Numbered from the stretch's first letter, positions 1-6,573 are shown. The stretch is 7,716 bases of DNA from CAYURP01 sp964447175 (GCA_964447175.1 CAYURP010000071.1:1-7716); one strand, 5' to 3'. Numbers and translations: made by a program. Notes: generated by a model from the letters alone, not told the origin.

Positions 1-1
1 G

Positions 2-2134
2 ATCAGTCTGCCTGCTGGAAAAGGGAAGCTCTTTGAAAAGGACATGGAGAATCTCATCGAGACATTGAAAAAAAACATCCCCAGGATCTTCGAATCGGAA
101 AACTATGAGGAAAGAAAAAAGCAGATAGTCAAGGAGTTTCAGGATCGGCAGAAAACCATTGTGGATGAATTTGACAAAAAGGTTAAGGAACAGAACTTCA
201 GTCTGGTTCAGATTCAAATGGGCCCATTTGTAAAACCAGATCTTCAACCGATTGTCCAGGGTAAACCCAAGAATATTGGGCAATTAGAGAAAATGAAAAA
301 CGAAGGGAAATTCCCGGAGGCCGAGTTCAAAGAGATCCAGGAAAAATACACGACCCTGGTGTCGGAAATGGAGGAAGCCTTCAAGCAAAACCGGGAGATA
401 GCCAGGGAACTGGACCAGGCTCTGTCTTCTTTAGACCAGGATATAATCCTGCCGGTTATAAAGGAGATGATCAATGAGATCAAAAATAAATACAAAGACA
501 AGAAAGTGAATCAATATCTGGATGAGGTACAGGAAAGCCTCGTTTCCGATTTGTCCAAATTCAGAGATAAAAAGGATGAGAAGTCTGAGTCAGTTGTACC
601 CGGATTACCATTCATTCAACCTGTGACTGAACTCACAGAATATCAGGTGAATGTGATAGTGGATAATTCAGAGACAAAGGGTGCTCCGATTGTTATTGAG
701 ACTAACCCTACCTACAGAAATCTCTTTGGCACTATGGAGCGTTCGGTTGACCGTTCCGGCATCTGGAGAACAGATTTCACCAGGATAAGGGCCGGGTCGC
801 TTTTGCAGGCTAACGGGGGATATCTCGTTTTCAATGCCCTGGATGCTTTAATTGAACCTGGCGTTTGGCCGGCTTTGAAGCGTACCTTGAGAAACAGGAT
901 CTTCGAGATGCAGACTTATGATCCATTTTATTTTATCACCACCTCAGTTTTGAAACCTGAACCCATAGAAATTGATGTTAAGGTGGTAATGATCGGGGAT
1001 GTTTTTCTTTACCAGCTGCTTTATTACCGGGATGAGGATTTCAAAAAGATATTCAAGGTGAAAGCCGATTTCGATTCGGTTATGCCCAAGGAGAAAAAGA
1101 ACGTGATGGAGTATGCCTCCTTTATTAAAAAGATATGTGATGGTGAAAAACTGATCCCCTTTGACTCGACCGGAGTAGCTGGGATTGTGGAGTTCGGGGT
1201 GAGACTGGCAGGACGTCAATCCAAACTTTCCACCAGATTCACCTTTATTGCCGATTTGATTCGAGAAGCAAGTTACTGGGCTAAAAAGGATAAAAGCAAA
1301 TTTGTTGCTCGAAAACATGTGGAAAAAGCTATCGACGAATGGATAAGAAGAGTAAGCTTAATAGAGGACAAAATCCAGGAGCTTATCGAAGATGGAACCA
1401 TTATGATAGACACTAAAGGAGAAGTTGTGGGTCAGATAAATGGACTTTCTGTTCTGGATATGGGAGATTACGCATTTGGAAAGCCGACCCGGATAACTGC
1501 CCAGACCTCAGTGGGAAGAGCAGGAGTGATTAATATCGAAAGGGAAGCGGACCTTAGCGGAAAAACGCATAACAAGGGAGTTTTGATCCTGTCCGGATAT
1601 ATGAGGGGGAAATATGCTCAGGAAAGACCTCTGGTGATGAGTGCCAGCCTGTGCTTTGAGCAATCCTACTCCGGTGTGGATGGAGATAGCGCTTCCTCCA
1701 CTGAGATTTATGCCATTCTTTCCAGCCTCTCAGGACTTCCCATAAGGCAGGATGTTGCAGTCACCGGTTCAGTTAACCAAAACGGTGAGATCCAACCCAT
1801 TGGAGGAGTGAACGAAAAGATAGAGGGATTTTATGAGGTGTGTAAGGCAATGGGATTAACTGGAACTCAGGGGGTTATGATCCCTCACCAAAATGTAGAG
1901 GATTTGATGTTGAGGACGGAGGTGGTGGAGGCAGTGAAGAATGGTAAATTCCATATTTATCCGGTGAAAACAATTGATGAAGGTATAGAGATATTAACCG
2001 GTATTAAAGCCGGGAGAAGAAAAAAAGATGGGACCTTTGAAAAGGATACGGTGAACCATCTGGTGGAGGAGAAGCTTAAAGAACTGGCTAAAAAATCCAG
2101 GGAATTCGGAGCACCGGAGAAATCTGAAATATAG
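2..2134 (+). CDS. Lon-like ATP-dependent protease (AAA_32/LonB-type), 5' partial
   Basis: Cytoplasmic ATP-driven serine protease of the Lon-related family with an AAA_32-type ATPase. The frame is open to the left edge (codon at 2), and the residues before the Met at 44 (ISLPAGKGKLFEKD) still match the family, so that Met is internal and the true start lies outside the window. Numbering from that Met: a long charged helical, probably coiled-coil region at about 10-180; ATPase core with NGGYLVF at 257-263 and a sensor-like VVMIGD strand near 315; a helical lid to about 440; then the Lon proteolytic domain. The catalytic dyad is Ser549 (GDSAS) and Lys592 (GGVNEK), 43 residues apart as in E. coli Lon Ser679/Lys722. 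The Walker A loop is not visible and should lie upstream of the window. Relatives are usually about 800 residues, so roughly 100 are missing. It is followed closely by the M48 protease. The substrate is unknown. Confidence 0.95.
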   Translation: MSLPAGKGKLFEKDMENLIETLKKNIPRIFESENYEERKKQIVKEFQDRQKTIVDEFDKKVKEQNFSLVQIQMGPFVKPDLQPIVQGKPKNIGQLEKMKNEGKFPEAEFKEIQEKYTTLVSEMEEAFKQNREIARELDQALSSLDQDIILPVIKEMINEIKNKYKDKKVNQYLDEVQESLVSDLSKFRDKKDEKSESVVPGLPFIQPVTELTEYQVNVIVDNSETKGAPIVIETNPTYRNLFGTMERSVDRSGIWRTDFTRIRAGSLLQANGGYLVFNALDALIEPGVWPALKRTLRNRIFEMQTYDPFYFITTSVLKPEPIEIDVKVVMIGDVFLYQLLYYRDEDFKKIFKVKADFDSVMPKEKKNVMEYASFIKKICDGEKLIPFDSTGVAGIVEFGVRLAGRQSKLSTRFTFIADLIREASYWAKKDKSKFVARKHVEKAIDEWIRRVSLIEDKIQELIEDGTIMIDTKGEVVGQINGLSVLDMGDYAFGKPTRITAQTSVGRAGVINIEREADLSGKTHNKGVLILSGYMRGKYAQERPLVMSASLCFEQSYSGVDGDSASSTEIYAILSSLSGLPIRQDVAVTGSVNQNGEIQPIGGVNEKIEGFYEVCKAMGLTGTQGVMIPHQNVEDLMLRTEVVEAVKNGKFHIYPVKTIDEGIEILTGIKAGRRKKDGTFEKDTVNHLVEEKLKELAKKSREFGAPEKSEI

Positions 2135-2142
2135 ATCAAAAA

Positions 2143-2148
2143 AGGAGG
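2143..2148 (+). promoter_or_regulatory. RBS that sets the M48 protease start
   Basis: GGAGG ends at 2148, directly against an ATG at 2149. The in-frame ATG at 2155 has a 6-nt spacer. Initiation at 2155 is therefore far more plausible than at 2149, removing two residues from the longest frame. Confidence 0.8.
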
Positions 2149-2154
2149 ATGTTG

Positions 2155-2964
2155 ATGAAGATAAGAAGAAATTATTTCTATTTTTTGATCCTACCTATTT
2201 TGATAACCTGCCTGATCTGTTATTGTGCTACCACTGGCCCTGGTGGTAAAAAGAGCCTGATTCTGATCAGCACCTCCCAGGAAGTGAGTCTGGGAAAAGA
2301 ATTCGCAGCTCAGGTCGACACTACCAATCCCATCTCTGATGATTCAGTTTTAGTAGATTATGTTAATGAAGTCGGACAGAAAGTAGCTAAGTTCTCTGAT
2401 CGGTCTGATTTAAACTATCGTTTCGCAGTTATAGACACTCCCATAGTTAACGCCTTTGCCTGCCCAGGTGGGTACATCTATCTCTATGCCGGGCTTCTAA
2501 ATGTAATGGAAAACGAAGCTCAGCTTGCCGGGGTCTTGGCTCATGAAATCTCTCATGTGGTAGCCCGCCACGGGGTAAAAAGACTTCAGCAGATCTTAGG
2601 TTTACAAGTTTTATTGTCTATAGCATTAGGTGAATCGGGTGAGTTAACCCAGCAAGCAGTAGGTTTGGGTTTAAGTGTGCTTCTACAAGCCCACAGCCGG
2701 GAAAATGAATTTGAGGCAGATGAATATGGAACTCTTTATATGCAAAAGGCGGGATATAATCCCCAGGGAATGGTTCAGCTTCTGGAGAAGCTTCTGGAGA
2801 TGAGCAGTGGAGAGAGCGGTTTTTTAGAAAAGGTAATGGCTACCCACCCTCCTACCAGGGACAGGATTGAAAGGGTTCAGAATCAAATCAAAGGATTCGA
2901 TCCCTCGGTGAAAAACCTTCCCTTTAATGAAGAAGAATATCAAAAGATAAAAAAGCGAATTTAA
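2155..2964 (+). CDS. M48-family zinc metalloprotease, exported (LoiP/YcaL-like)
   Basis: Predicted envelope zinc endopeptidase of 269 residues, close in size to the single-domain LoiP/YcaL group and without the TPR tail of BepA. The N-terminus has basic residues (KIRR) followed by a hydrophobic stretch at about 7-23, then a Gly/Thr-rich segment, consistent with a signal peptide. Cysteines at 19, 22 and 24 suggest a lipoprotein, but none sits in a clean lipobox: Cys24 follows Tyr and Cys19 follows Thr. The zinc site is HEISH at 130-134 (nt 2542-2556), with the third ligand Glu185 in SRENEFEAD. The conserved ATHPPTRDRI motif follows near 229-238. It lies 20 nt after the Lon-like gene, so the two are probably co-transcribed and share a protein quality-control role, one in the cytoplasm and one at the envelope. 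A terminator follows. Confidence 0.93.
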   Translation: MKIRRNYFYFLILPILITCLICYCATTGPGGKKSLILISTSQEVSLGKEFAAQVDTTNPISDDSVLVDYVNEVGQKVAKFSDRSDLNYRFAVIDTPIVNAFACPGGYIYLYAGLLNVMENEAQLAGVLAHEISHVVARHGVKRLQQILGLQVLLSIALGESGELTQQAVGLGLSVLLQAHSRENEFEADEYGTLYMQKAGYNPQGMVQLLEKLLEMSSGESGFLEKVMATHPPTRDRIERVQNQIKGFDPSVKNLPFNEEEYQKIKKRI

Positions 2965-2986
2965 TATAGAAGTTCACATAAAACGG

Positions 2987-3012
2987 AAAACAGTTAACGG
3001 ACTGTTTTTTTT
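2987..3012 (+). terminator. Rho-independent terminator after the protease operon
   Basis: Stem AAAACAGT (2987-2994) pairs with ACTGTTTT (3001-3008) around a 6-nt loop, and the Ts run on to 3012. Flanking AAAACG and CGTTTT can extend pairing imperfectly. It begins 22 nt after the M48 stop codon. Confidence 0.75.
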
Positions 3013-3020
3013 CGTTTTAG

Positions 3021-3038
3021 AGGTGGCTCCACCTTTTT
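3021..3038 (+). terminator. Second short hairpin with T-tract
   Basis: AGGTG (3021-3025) and CACCT (3030-3034) form a 5-bp stem with a GCTC loop, followed by TTTTT. It sits just after the first terminator and may act as a back-up. The stem is short, so this is tentative. Confidence 0.4.
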
Positions 3039-3110
3039 AAAGGTTTAATTTACTTGAATTCTAATTAGGGGAGAATCTTTATGGAATATCGGTTTTGTGT
3101 TTTGAATATG

Positions 3111-3143
3111 AGAAAGGGGCAGATGAAAGGATTCATCTGCCCC
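3111..3143 (-). terminator. Hairpin terminator of the minus-strand DUF2279-like gene
   Basis: A perfect 11-bp GC-rich stem, GGGGCAGATGA (3116-3126) with TCATCTGCCCC (3133-3143), encloses a 6-nt loop. On the minus strand it lies 33 nt beyond the stop codon at 3177 and is followed by TTTCT, a weak but suitable U-tract. No such tract follows on the plus strand. It could instead be a dispersed intergenic palindrome. Confidence 0.55.
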
Positions 3144-3176
3144 GCTCGGTGGTTAGGAGGAAATTAACACGCCGAA

Positions 3177-3650
3177 TTAAAAATCTGCATTCACAAATAA
3201 ATTCATTGTTATCTTATCTTTATCATACAAACATAATAACTTGTAGTTACGAGTGCTAAAAGTTCCTGAGAAGACTCCTAAGAAATCAGCGAAAAGATCC
3301 CTCGGGCTCCATCCTTCCCGGTAAGCATCCTCATACTCTTTTAAAACACTTATACCCATTACGATGGAAGCTGAAAGGTATTTGTTCAAATGCTGGGATA
3401 GAAGTTTCTGGGAGATATAACATCCAGAAAAATGCTGCCATTTGTCAGGTGCCTTTATGTCCCAGTGATCGTAATCCACAAAAAACCAGGCATCACATTG
3501 AGGGGGAATCTGTTTGAATTTTCCGTCCCGGGGGTAATTCCAGGCATTAGCTTGATTGCAGAAAACAATAAGGATTAACAAAAGCAAACCGCCGATGACC
3601 TTCGATCTCACTCTTTGTCCATTTTGATTCAAACATTTCTGTTCTTTCAT
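3177..3650 (-). CDS. Exported small protein, DUF2279/YfiM-like
   Basis: A 157-residue protein whose start (ATG at 3648-3650) is chosen over an in-frame upstream ATG at 3693-3695 because AAAAGGAG sits 5 nt before it. The N-terminus has basic residues, a leucine-rich hydrophobic core at about 18-30, and ANA at 34-36, fitting a signal peptidase I site before Trp37. The mature part carries DKWQHF (69-74), then KEYED (104-108) and SPRDLFAD (115-122). This order of DK..HF, KE..D and S..DL.AD resembles the DUF2279 (YfiM) family of periplasmic proteins of unknown function. The family assignment is from memory of the motif pattern and is moderate. The gene stands alone, opposite in strand to its neighbours, with its own terminator and a candidate sigma-54 promoter. 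Its biochemical role is not known. Confidence 0.75.
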   Translation of the reverse strand: MKEQKCLNQNGQRVRSKVIGGLLLLILIVFCNQANAWNYPRDGKFKQIPPQCDAWFFVDYDHWDIKAPDKWQHFSGCYISQKLLSQHLNKYLSASIVMGISVLKEYEDAYREGWSPRDLFADFLGVFSGTFSTRNYKLLCLYDKDKITMNLFVNADF

Positions 3651-3655
3651 TTTTT

Positions 3656-3663
3656 CTCCTTTT
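3656..3663 (-). promoter_or_regulatory. RBS that sets the DUF2279-like start
   Basis: On the minus strand AAAAGGAG precedes the ATG at 3650-3648 by 5 nt. The longer frame would begin at 3695 with no comparable site, so the first 15 residues of that longer reading are discarded. Confidence 0.75.
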
Positions 3664-3689
3664 AGGGTTCTGTTCTCATATAGTACTTT

Positions 3690-3707
3690 AAGCAAAGTTT
3701 CTGCCCC
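3690..3707 (-). promoter_or_regulatory. Candidate sigma-54 (-24/-12) promoter
   Basis: The minus strand reads GGGGCAGAAACTTTGCTT. It contains GG, exactly 10 nt, then GC, with CA after the GG and TTGCT at the -12 box, matching most of the RpoN consensus TGGCAC-N5-TTGC. The -12 element lies about 40 nt before the DUF2279-like start. No good -35/-10 pair was found in the same stretch. A chance match cannot be excluded, and no activator gene is in the window. Confidence 0.35.
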
Positions 3708-3859
3708 GCTCTCAACTTTTTCAGGATAAAGTTAAGTTATTGGGATTCAACAAGAAAGGCAAGGCGATTTTTGGGAACCGTCCTTTTCCTGTGCAAGGTT
3801 CTTCATATATTTGATTAGGTGATTCATATAAAAGGAAAACATTGTTATTTGAAAATAAA

Positions 3860-3893
3860 AAGAAAAGCTGCGGGGAGGTGCACAGCTTTTCTT
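3860..3893 (-). terminator. Orphan 11-bp hairpin, terminator-like on the minus strand
   Basis: AAGAAAAGCTG (3860-3870) pairs perfectly with CAGCTTTTCTT (3883-3893) around a 12-nt loop. Read on the minus strand, the stem runs into CTTTTCTTTTTATTTTC, a good U-tract. No minus-strand gene ends here, so either an unannotated transcript comes from 3894 or beyond, or the hairpin insulates the DUF2279-like gene from read-through. Confidence 0.4.
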
Positions 3894-3989
3894 GCAGGGA
3901 AAGGGGCGAAAGAATGGGTTAATATTTCTAATTTGATATAAAGCAAAAACAATGCCCTGATAATTATCTTAATTCTTGATTTTAATCAC

Positions 3990-4020
3990 TTGTATTTCAG
4001 TATTTTATATTTTTTATAAT
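3990..4020 (+). promoter_or_regulatory. Candidate promoter of the capsid-module operon
   Basis: A perfect TATAAT at 4015-4020 closes the AT-rich stretch. The best upstream partner is TTGTAT at 3990-3995 with a long 19-nt spacer and only three matches to TTGACA. It would give a leader of roughly 290 nt before the fusion gene. In AT-rich DNA such a -10 hexamer can arise by chance. Confidence 0.3.
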
Positions 4021-4208
4021 CTCCCCTAGGAAATATTCTGTGAAAGAGTTTGCATTAAGTTAGCAAGAAAGGAAGTTATATTTATCAAAGCTTCGGTGTG
4101 ACCTCAGGAATCTACTTAGAGACCTTAGTTCTGTAGAATTGGTAAGGGAGTCTTGGGGTTAAGCTAAAACTCAACACTTCAATTACTACAGGTATTAAAT
4201 TTGTTTTA

Positions 4209-4289
4209 ATGAGCAGCAAAAACATTGGAACTTTTATAGTGAAAGAGATGATTAAGGGGAAGGTGAAAAAAGATAACTTAATATCCTGA
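4209..4289 (+). CDS. Possible small ORF, 26 residues
   Basis: ATG at 4209 opens a 26-codon frame (MSSKNIGTFIVKEM...) ending at TGA 4287-4289, 31 nt before the fusion gene. The product would be lysine-rich and basic. The frame stays open upstream to 4146. There is no Shine-Dalgarno at a useful distance: the nearest AGG is about 16 nt away. It could be a leader peptide, a gene remnant or noise. No family is recognised. Confidence 0.15.
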   Translation: MSSKNIGTFIVKEMIKGKVKKDNLIS

Positions 4290-4320
4290 GAAAAGGTGAT
4301 TCGTCAGATGAGGTAAAAAA

Positions 4321-6549
4321 ATGGAATATCTATTAGGTAATCTTGAAGCAAAACTTCTGGAAAAAGAGGAAATTCCATCAGACGAACTTATATTTTTGAT
4401 AAATTCCAGAATAAAACCTCCGGTTGAAGTCAGAAAAGATGACGTTTTTATCAGAGCTATGTTTCTGGTATCCGATCAGGTAAACTCTTATGGAGGATGT
4501 TTTCCCTCGGATGAGCATGAAAATTTAGCCAGACTTCTGATCGATTCACCTGTGCTGGTGGGCCATACCAAAGATAAGCTTCCCATTGCCAGAAACTTCA
4601 AAGCTGAGTTGATTAAAAAAGACAAAGCTAACTGGGTTAAGGTCTGGTTTTACTGGCTGAAAGAATCCTCAGGCTCGCTTTCCCTGAAAGAAAATATTGA
4701 TCATGGAATATATAAGGAATGCTCCATCGGATTTACCTTTGAGTTCCCGGAGTGCTCCATATGCGGTGAGGATATGAGAAGATGCCAGCATATCCCTTTT
4801 AAAAGCTACCCAGGATCTGATGGTCAACCAACACAGGCTTACTTTAACTACAGAAAGATTTTGAAAGTTCTGGAAACGTCCTTAGTCTACAGGGGGGCTT
4901 TGCCCAACACTTCCATTACTAACGATTTGATCTACCAGAAGCACGATTGTCAAAATGGGGTATGCAAATTGGGCCGAGTGTACAAGGATGTGGTAGAGGG
5001 TGCTTTAGAAAAAGCCGGTCTTAATGATGAAGTTGAATTAACCGGTGATATTTCTGAAAAAGGATACTCGGATCACCACATAGATTTGATCTGTAGACCA
5101 GACTTAGAGGAAACAGTCTTAGCCTCCCTTCCGGAAAACTATAGAGAAAAAGTCAATTTTATTAAGGGGTCAGAAGGTGAGAAGTTTAAAGTTACTCTAT
5201 TTAATTTCATTCCACCTACCAAACCAGAAAAAACAGATTCTTTTTGCAATGAGTTTTTCCATCCCCAGGACTTTTCATTTTTGTCCGGAGATTGGATTGT
5301 TGAACCAAAATATGATGGGGCAAGAGCTCAGGTCCACAAAAAGGGTGATGAGGTAAGGATCTTCACAGAGTTCGGTGAAACCGTTGAATCCAAATTTCCT
5401 ACTCTGACTAAAAGTATTTTAAGTTTTCCACATCAAAACTTGATCTTGGATGGTGAACTGGTACGATACAAAGGGAAATCAAGGCTGAAATATGGGGATG
5501 TGGCTTCTCATATCCAGAATGACAATGAGGTTTCAGATGATACAAATTTCAGATATAAGGTTTTTGACATCCTCTATCTAAACGGGACTGATTTTACATC
5601 TGAGTCCCTGAAGAAGAGGAAAGAAATCTTAGAGAAAAATATCAAAGATTCAGATTCTATTCAGAAAGTAAAATTTGAGAAGCTCTCCTCGGATTCAGTT
5701 ATCAAAAAAATAAAGGATCTGTCCACTGCTGAAGGGGCAATGCTTAAAGGAGCTGATTCGGGTTATTTCGATTCATCCAGGTGGTACAAATGGAAAAAGG
5801 AACTGGAGCTGGATGTCTTGGTAACCAAAGTGGTTCACAATAAGGGTGGATCTTACAACTACGTCTGCGCTGTGGGATCCCGATCAAATCCACTCCCTCT
5901 TGGAACCACGTACTCCACTAAAGTAAAAGCTAAATCAGGAGATGTGATCCGGGTGAAAGTCGACTCCCTGGGGAAAAATGAAGAGGGATTTTCTTGGTAT
6001 GCACCCCAGGTTAAAGATGTTCGTGGCGATAAAAAGCAGCCGGATCCCATTTCGGTTCTGGATAGAATGATTGGAAAGGAAGACAAACAACAAAAAGTAA
6101 ATGCCTTGAATTCAAAACAAGAGAATAGATTCGTTTTACATGTTAACTCTGAAGATCAAACTAAATATTACCATCTGGGATTTTGTGGAAAGGAAATGGC
6201 AACAGTATTAAACATTTTTAAACTTGATTTGAAGGAATTGAATCGAGGGAAAAGATTTTTGTGTGAATTGAAAAATCAACAAGATCTTAAAGGGATCAAT
6301 TTTCAAGGTTATTTTTCCCCGGGTAAAGTGGATAAGGGTTACTCCAAAGAAGAACCTGCTGCTCATATTAAAATTCTGGATTCAGGGGATTATGAGACCC
6401 TAAGAGAGGAAACTAATTTCGCCTCTTTTAAAATGAATGGGAAGATACTGAATGGTATCTATCTAATAAAAAAAGTAATTATCAATAAAAATGAGAAATG
6501 GTTGATGTGGAAGGGAAGTACAGAGTTAAGAGTAGAGAGTAAAGAGTGA
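4321..6549 (+). CDS. Fusion: prohead (S78/U35-like) protease + ATP-dependent DNA ligase + phosphoesterase-like tail
   Basis: A 742-residue multidomain protein. Start: ATG with GAGGT 6-7 nt upstream. Residues about 40-200 resemble phage prohead maturation proteases: His82 in GHTKDKLPIA and Ser135 in YKECSIGF match the family's catalytic His and Ser, followed by a closing ETSLVYRGA strand. Within it CSICGEDMRRCQH (145-157) is a probable zinc knuckle. Residues about 200-300 are unassigned, with a faint nucleotidyltransferase-like GDISEKGYSDHHIDL (242-256). Residues about 320-575 form a complete ATP-dependent DNA ligase: motif I EPKYDGAR with adenylated Lys330, III LDGEL (376-380), IIIa YKVFDILYL (412-420), IV EGAMLK (471-476), V KWK (490-492), VI RGDK (568-571). 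Residues about 600-735 resemble the C-terminal half of LigD 3'-phosphoesterase, without its His motif. It heads a capsid-like gene set. Domain calls come from motifs. The ligase is near certain, the protease strong, the tail tentative. Confidence 0.9.
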   Translation: MEYLLGNLEAKLLEKEEIPSDELIFLINSRIKPPVEVRKDDVFIRAMFLVSDQVNSYGGCFPSDEHENLARLLIDSPVLVGHTKDKLPIARNFKAELIKKDKANWVKVWFYWLKESSGSLSLKENIDHGIYKECSIGFTFEFPECSICGEDMRRCQHIPFKSYPGSDGQPTQAYFNYRKILKVLETSLVYRGALPNTSITNDLIYQKHDCQNGVCKLGRVYKDVVEGALEKAGLNDEVELTGDISEKGYSDHHIDLICRPDLEETVLASLPENYREKVNFIKGSEGEKFKVTLFNFIPPTKPEKTDSFCNEFFHPQDFSFLSGDWIVEPKYDGARAQVHKKGDEVRIFTEFGETVESKFPTLTKSILSFPHQNLILDGELVRYKGKSRLKYGDVASHIQNDNEVSDDTNFRYKVFDILYLNGTDFTSESLKKRKEILEKNIKDSDSIQKVKFEKLSSDSVIKKIKDLSTAEGAMLKGADSGYFDSSRWYKWKKELELDVLVTKVVHNKGGSYNYVCAVGSRSNPLPLGTTYSTKVKAKSGDVIRVKVDSLGKNEEGFSWYAPQVKDVRGDKKQPDPISVLDRMIGKEDKQQKVNALNSKQENRFVLHVNSEDQTKYYHLGFCGKEMATVLNIFKLDLKELNRGKRFLCELKNQQDLKGINFQGYFSPGKVDKGYSKEEPAAHIKILDSGDYETLREETNFASFKMNGKILNGIYLIKKVIINKNEKWLMWKGSTELRVESKE

Positions 6550-6570
6550 AGAGTTAAGAGTAAAGAGTTA
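6522..6570 (+). repeat. Seven-copy heptamer tandem repeat (AGAGTNR)
   Basis: Exactly 49 bp in seven consecutive units: AGAGTTA, AGAGTAG, AGAGTAA, AGAGTGA, AGAGTTA, AGAGTAA, AGAGTTA. The array encodes the last residues of the fusion protein, contains its TGA stop at 6547-6549 inside the fourth unit, and runs to 4 nt before the next gene's Shine-Dalgarno. Because the unit is not a multiple of three, copy-number slippage would shift frame. Nearby stops in every register would limit the effect to the extreme C-terminus and the intergenic spacing. Confidence 0.9.
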
Positions 6571-6573
6571 AAA

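Larger units (their letters stand above)
3708..4320. other. Long intergenic region between host-like genes and the capsid module
   Basis: About 610 nt with no convincing gene. It contains an 11-bp hairpin (3860-3893), a pair of TTCATATA direct repeats 21 bp apart (3802-3809 and 3823-3830), the perfect palindrome GATAATTATC (3959-3968), a very AT-rich stretch (about 3940-4020) ending in TATAAT, and a weak short ORF (4209-4289). A loose inverted pair, CCTTA (4123-4127) and TAAGG (4143-4147), is too weak to call. No tRNA, integrase, recombination site or riboswitch was recognised. It probably serves as the 5' regulatory region of the downstream operon and may mark a mobile-element boundary. Confidence 0.6.

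Noticed and set aside
812..850. Apparent loss of the Walker B acidic residue in the Lon-like ATPase (NGGYLVFNALDAL)
   Set aside because: Members of this family vary at this position, and the Walker A region lies outside the window, so loss of ATPase activity cannot be judged.
944..1318. A 124-codon minus-strand open frame inside the Lon-like gene (others at 244-501 and 1957-2139)
   Set aside because: All are antisense to a confidently identified gene, lack ribosome-binding sites and show no domain-like features.
3155..3160. AGGAGG, a strong Shine-Dalgarno-like site on the plus strand
   Set aside because: No start codon with an open frame follows at a usable distance.
3081..3167. A 28-codon plus-strand ORF (MEYRFCVLNM...) with GGGGAG 7 nt upstream
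   Set aside because: Most of it consists of the perfect 11-bp palindrome of the minus-strand terminator, and its composition is not protein-like. The ribosome-binding match is probably chance.
3708..4320. Search for a tRNA, attachment site, CRISPR array or riboswitch in the intergenic region
   Set aside because: No cloverleaf or TTCGA-type T-loop, no regularly spaced repeats and no recognisable aptamer core was seen. An att site cannot be tested without the other end of the element.
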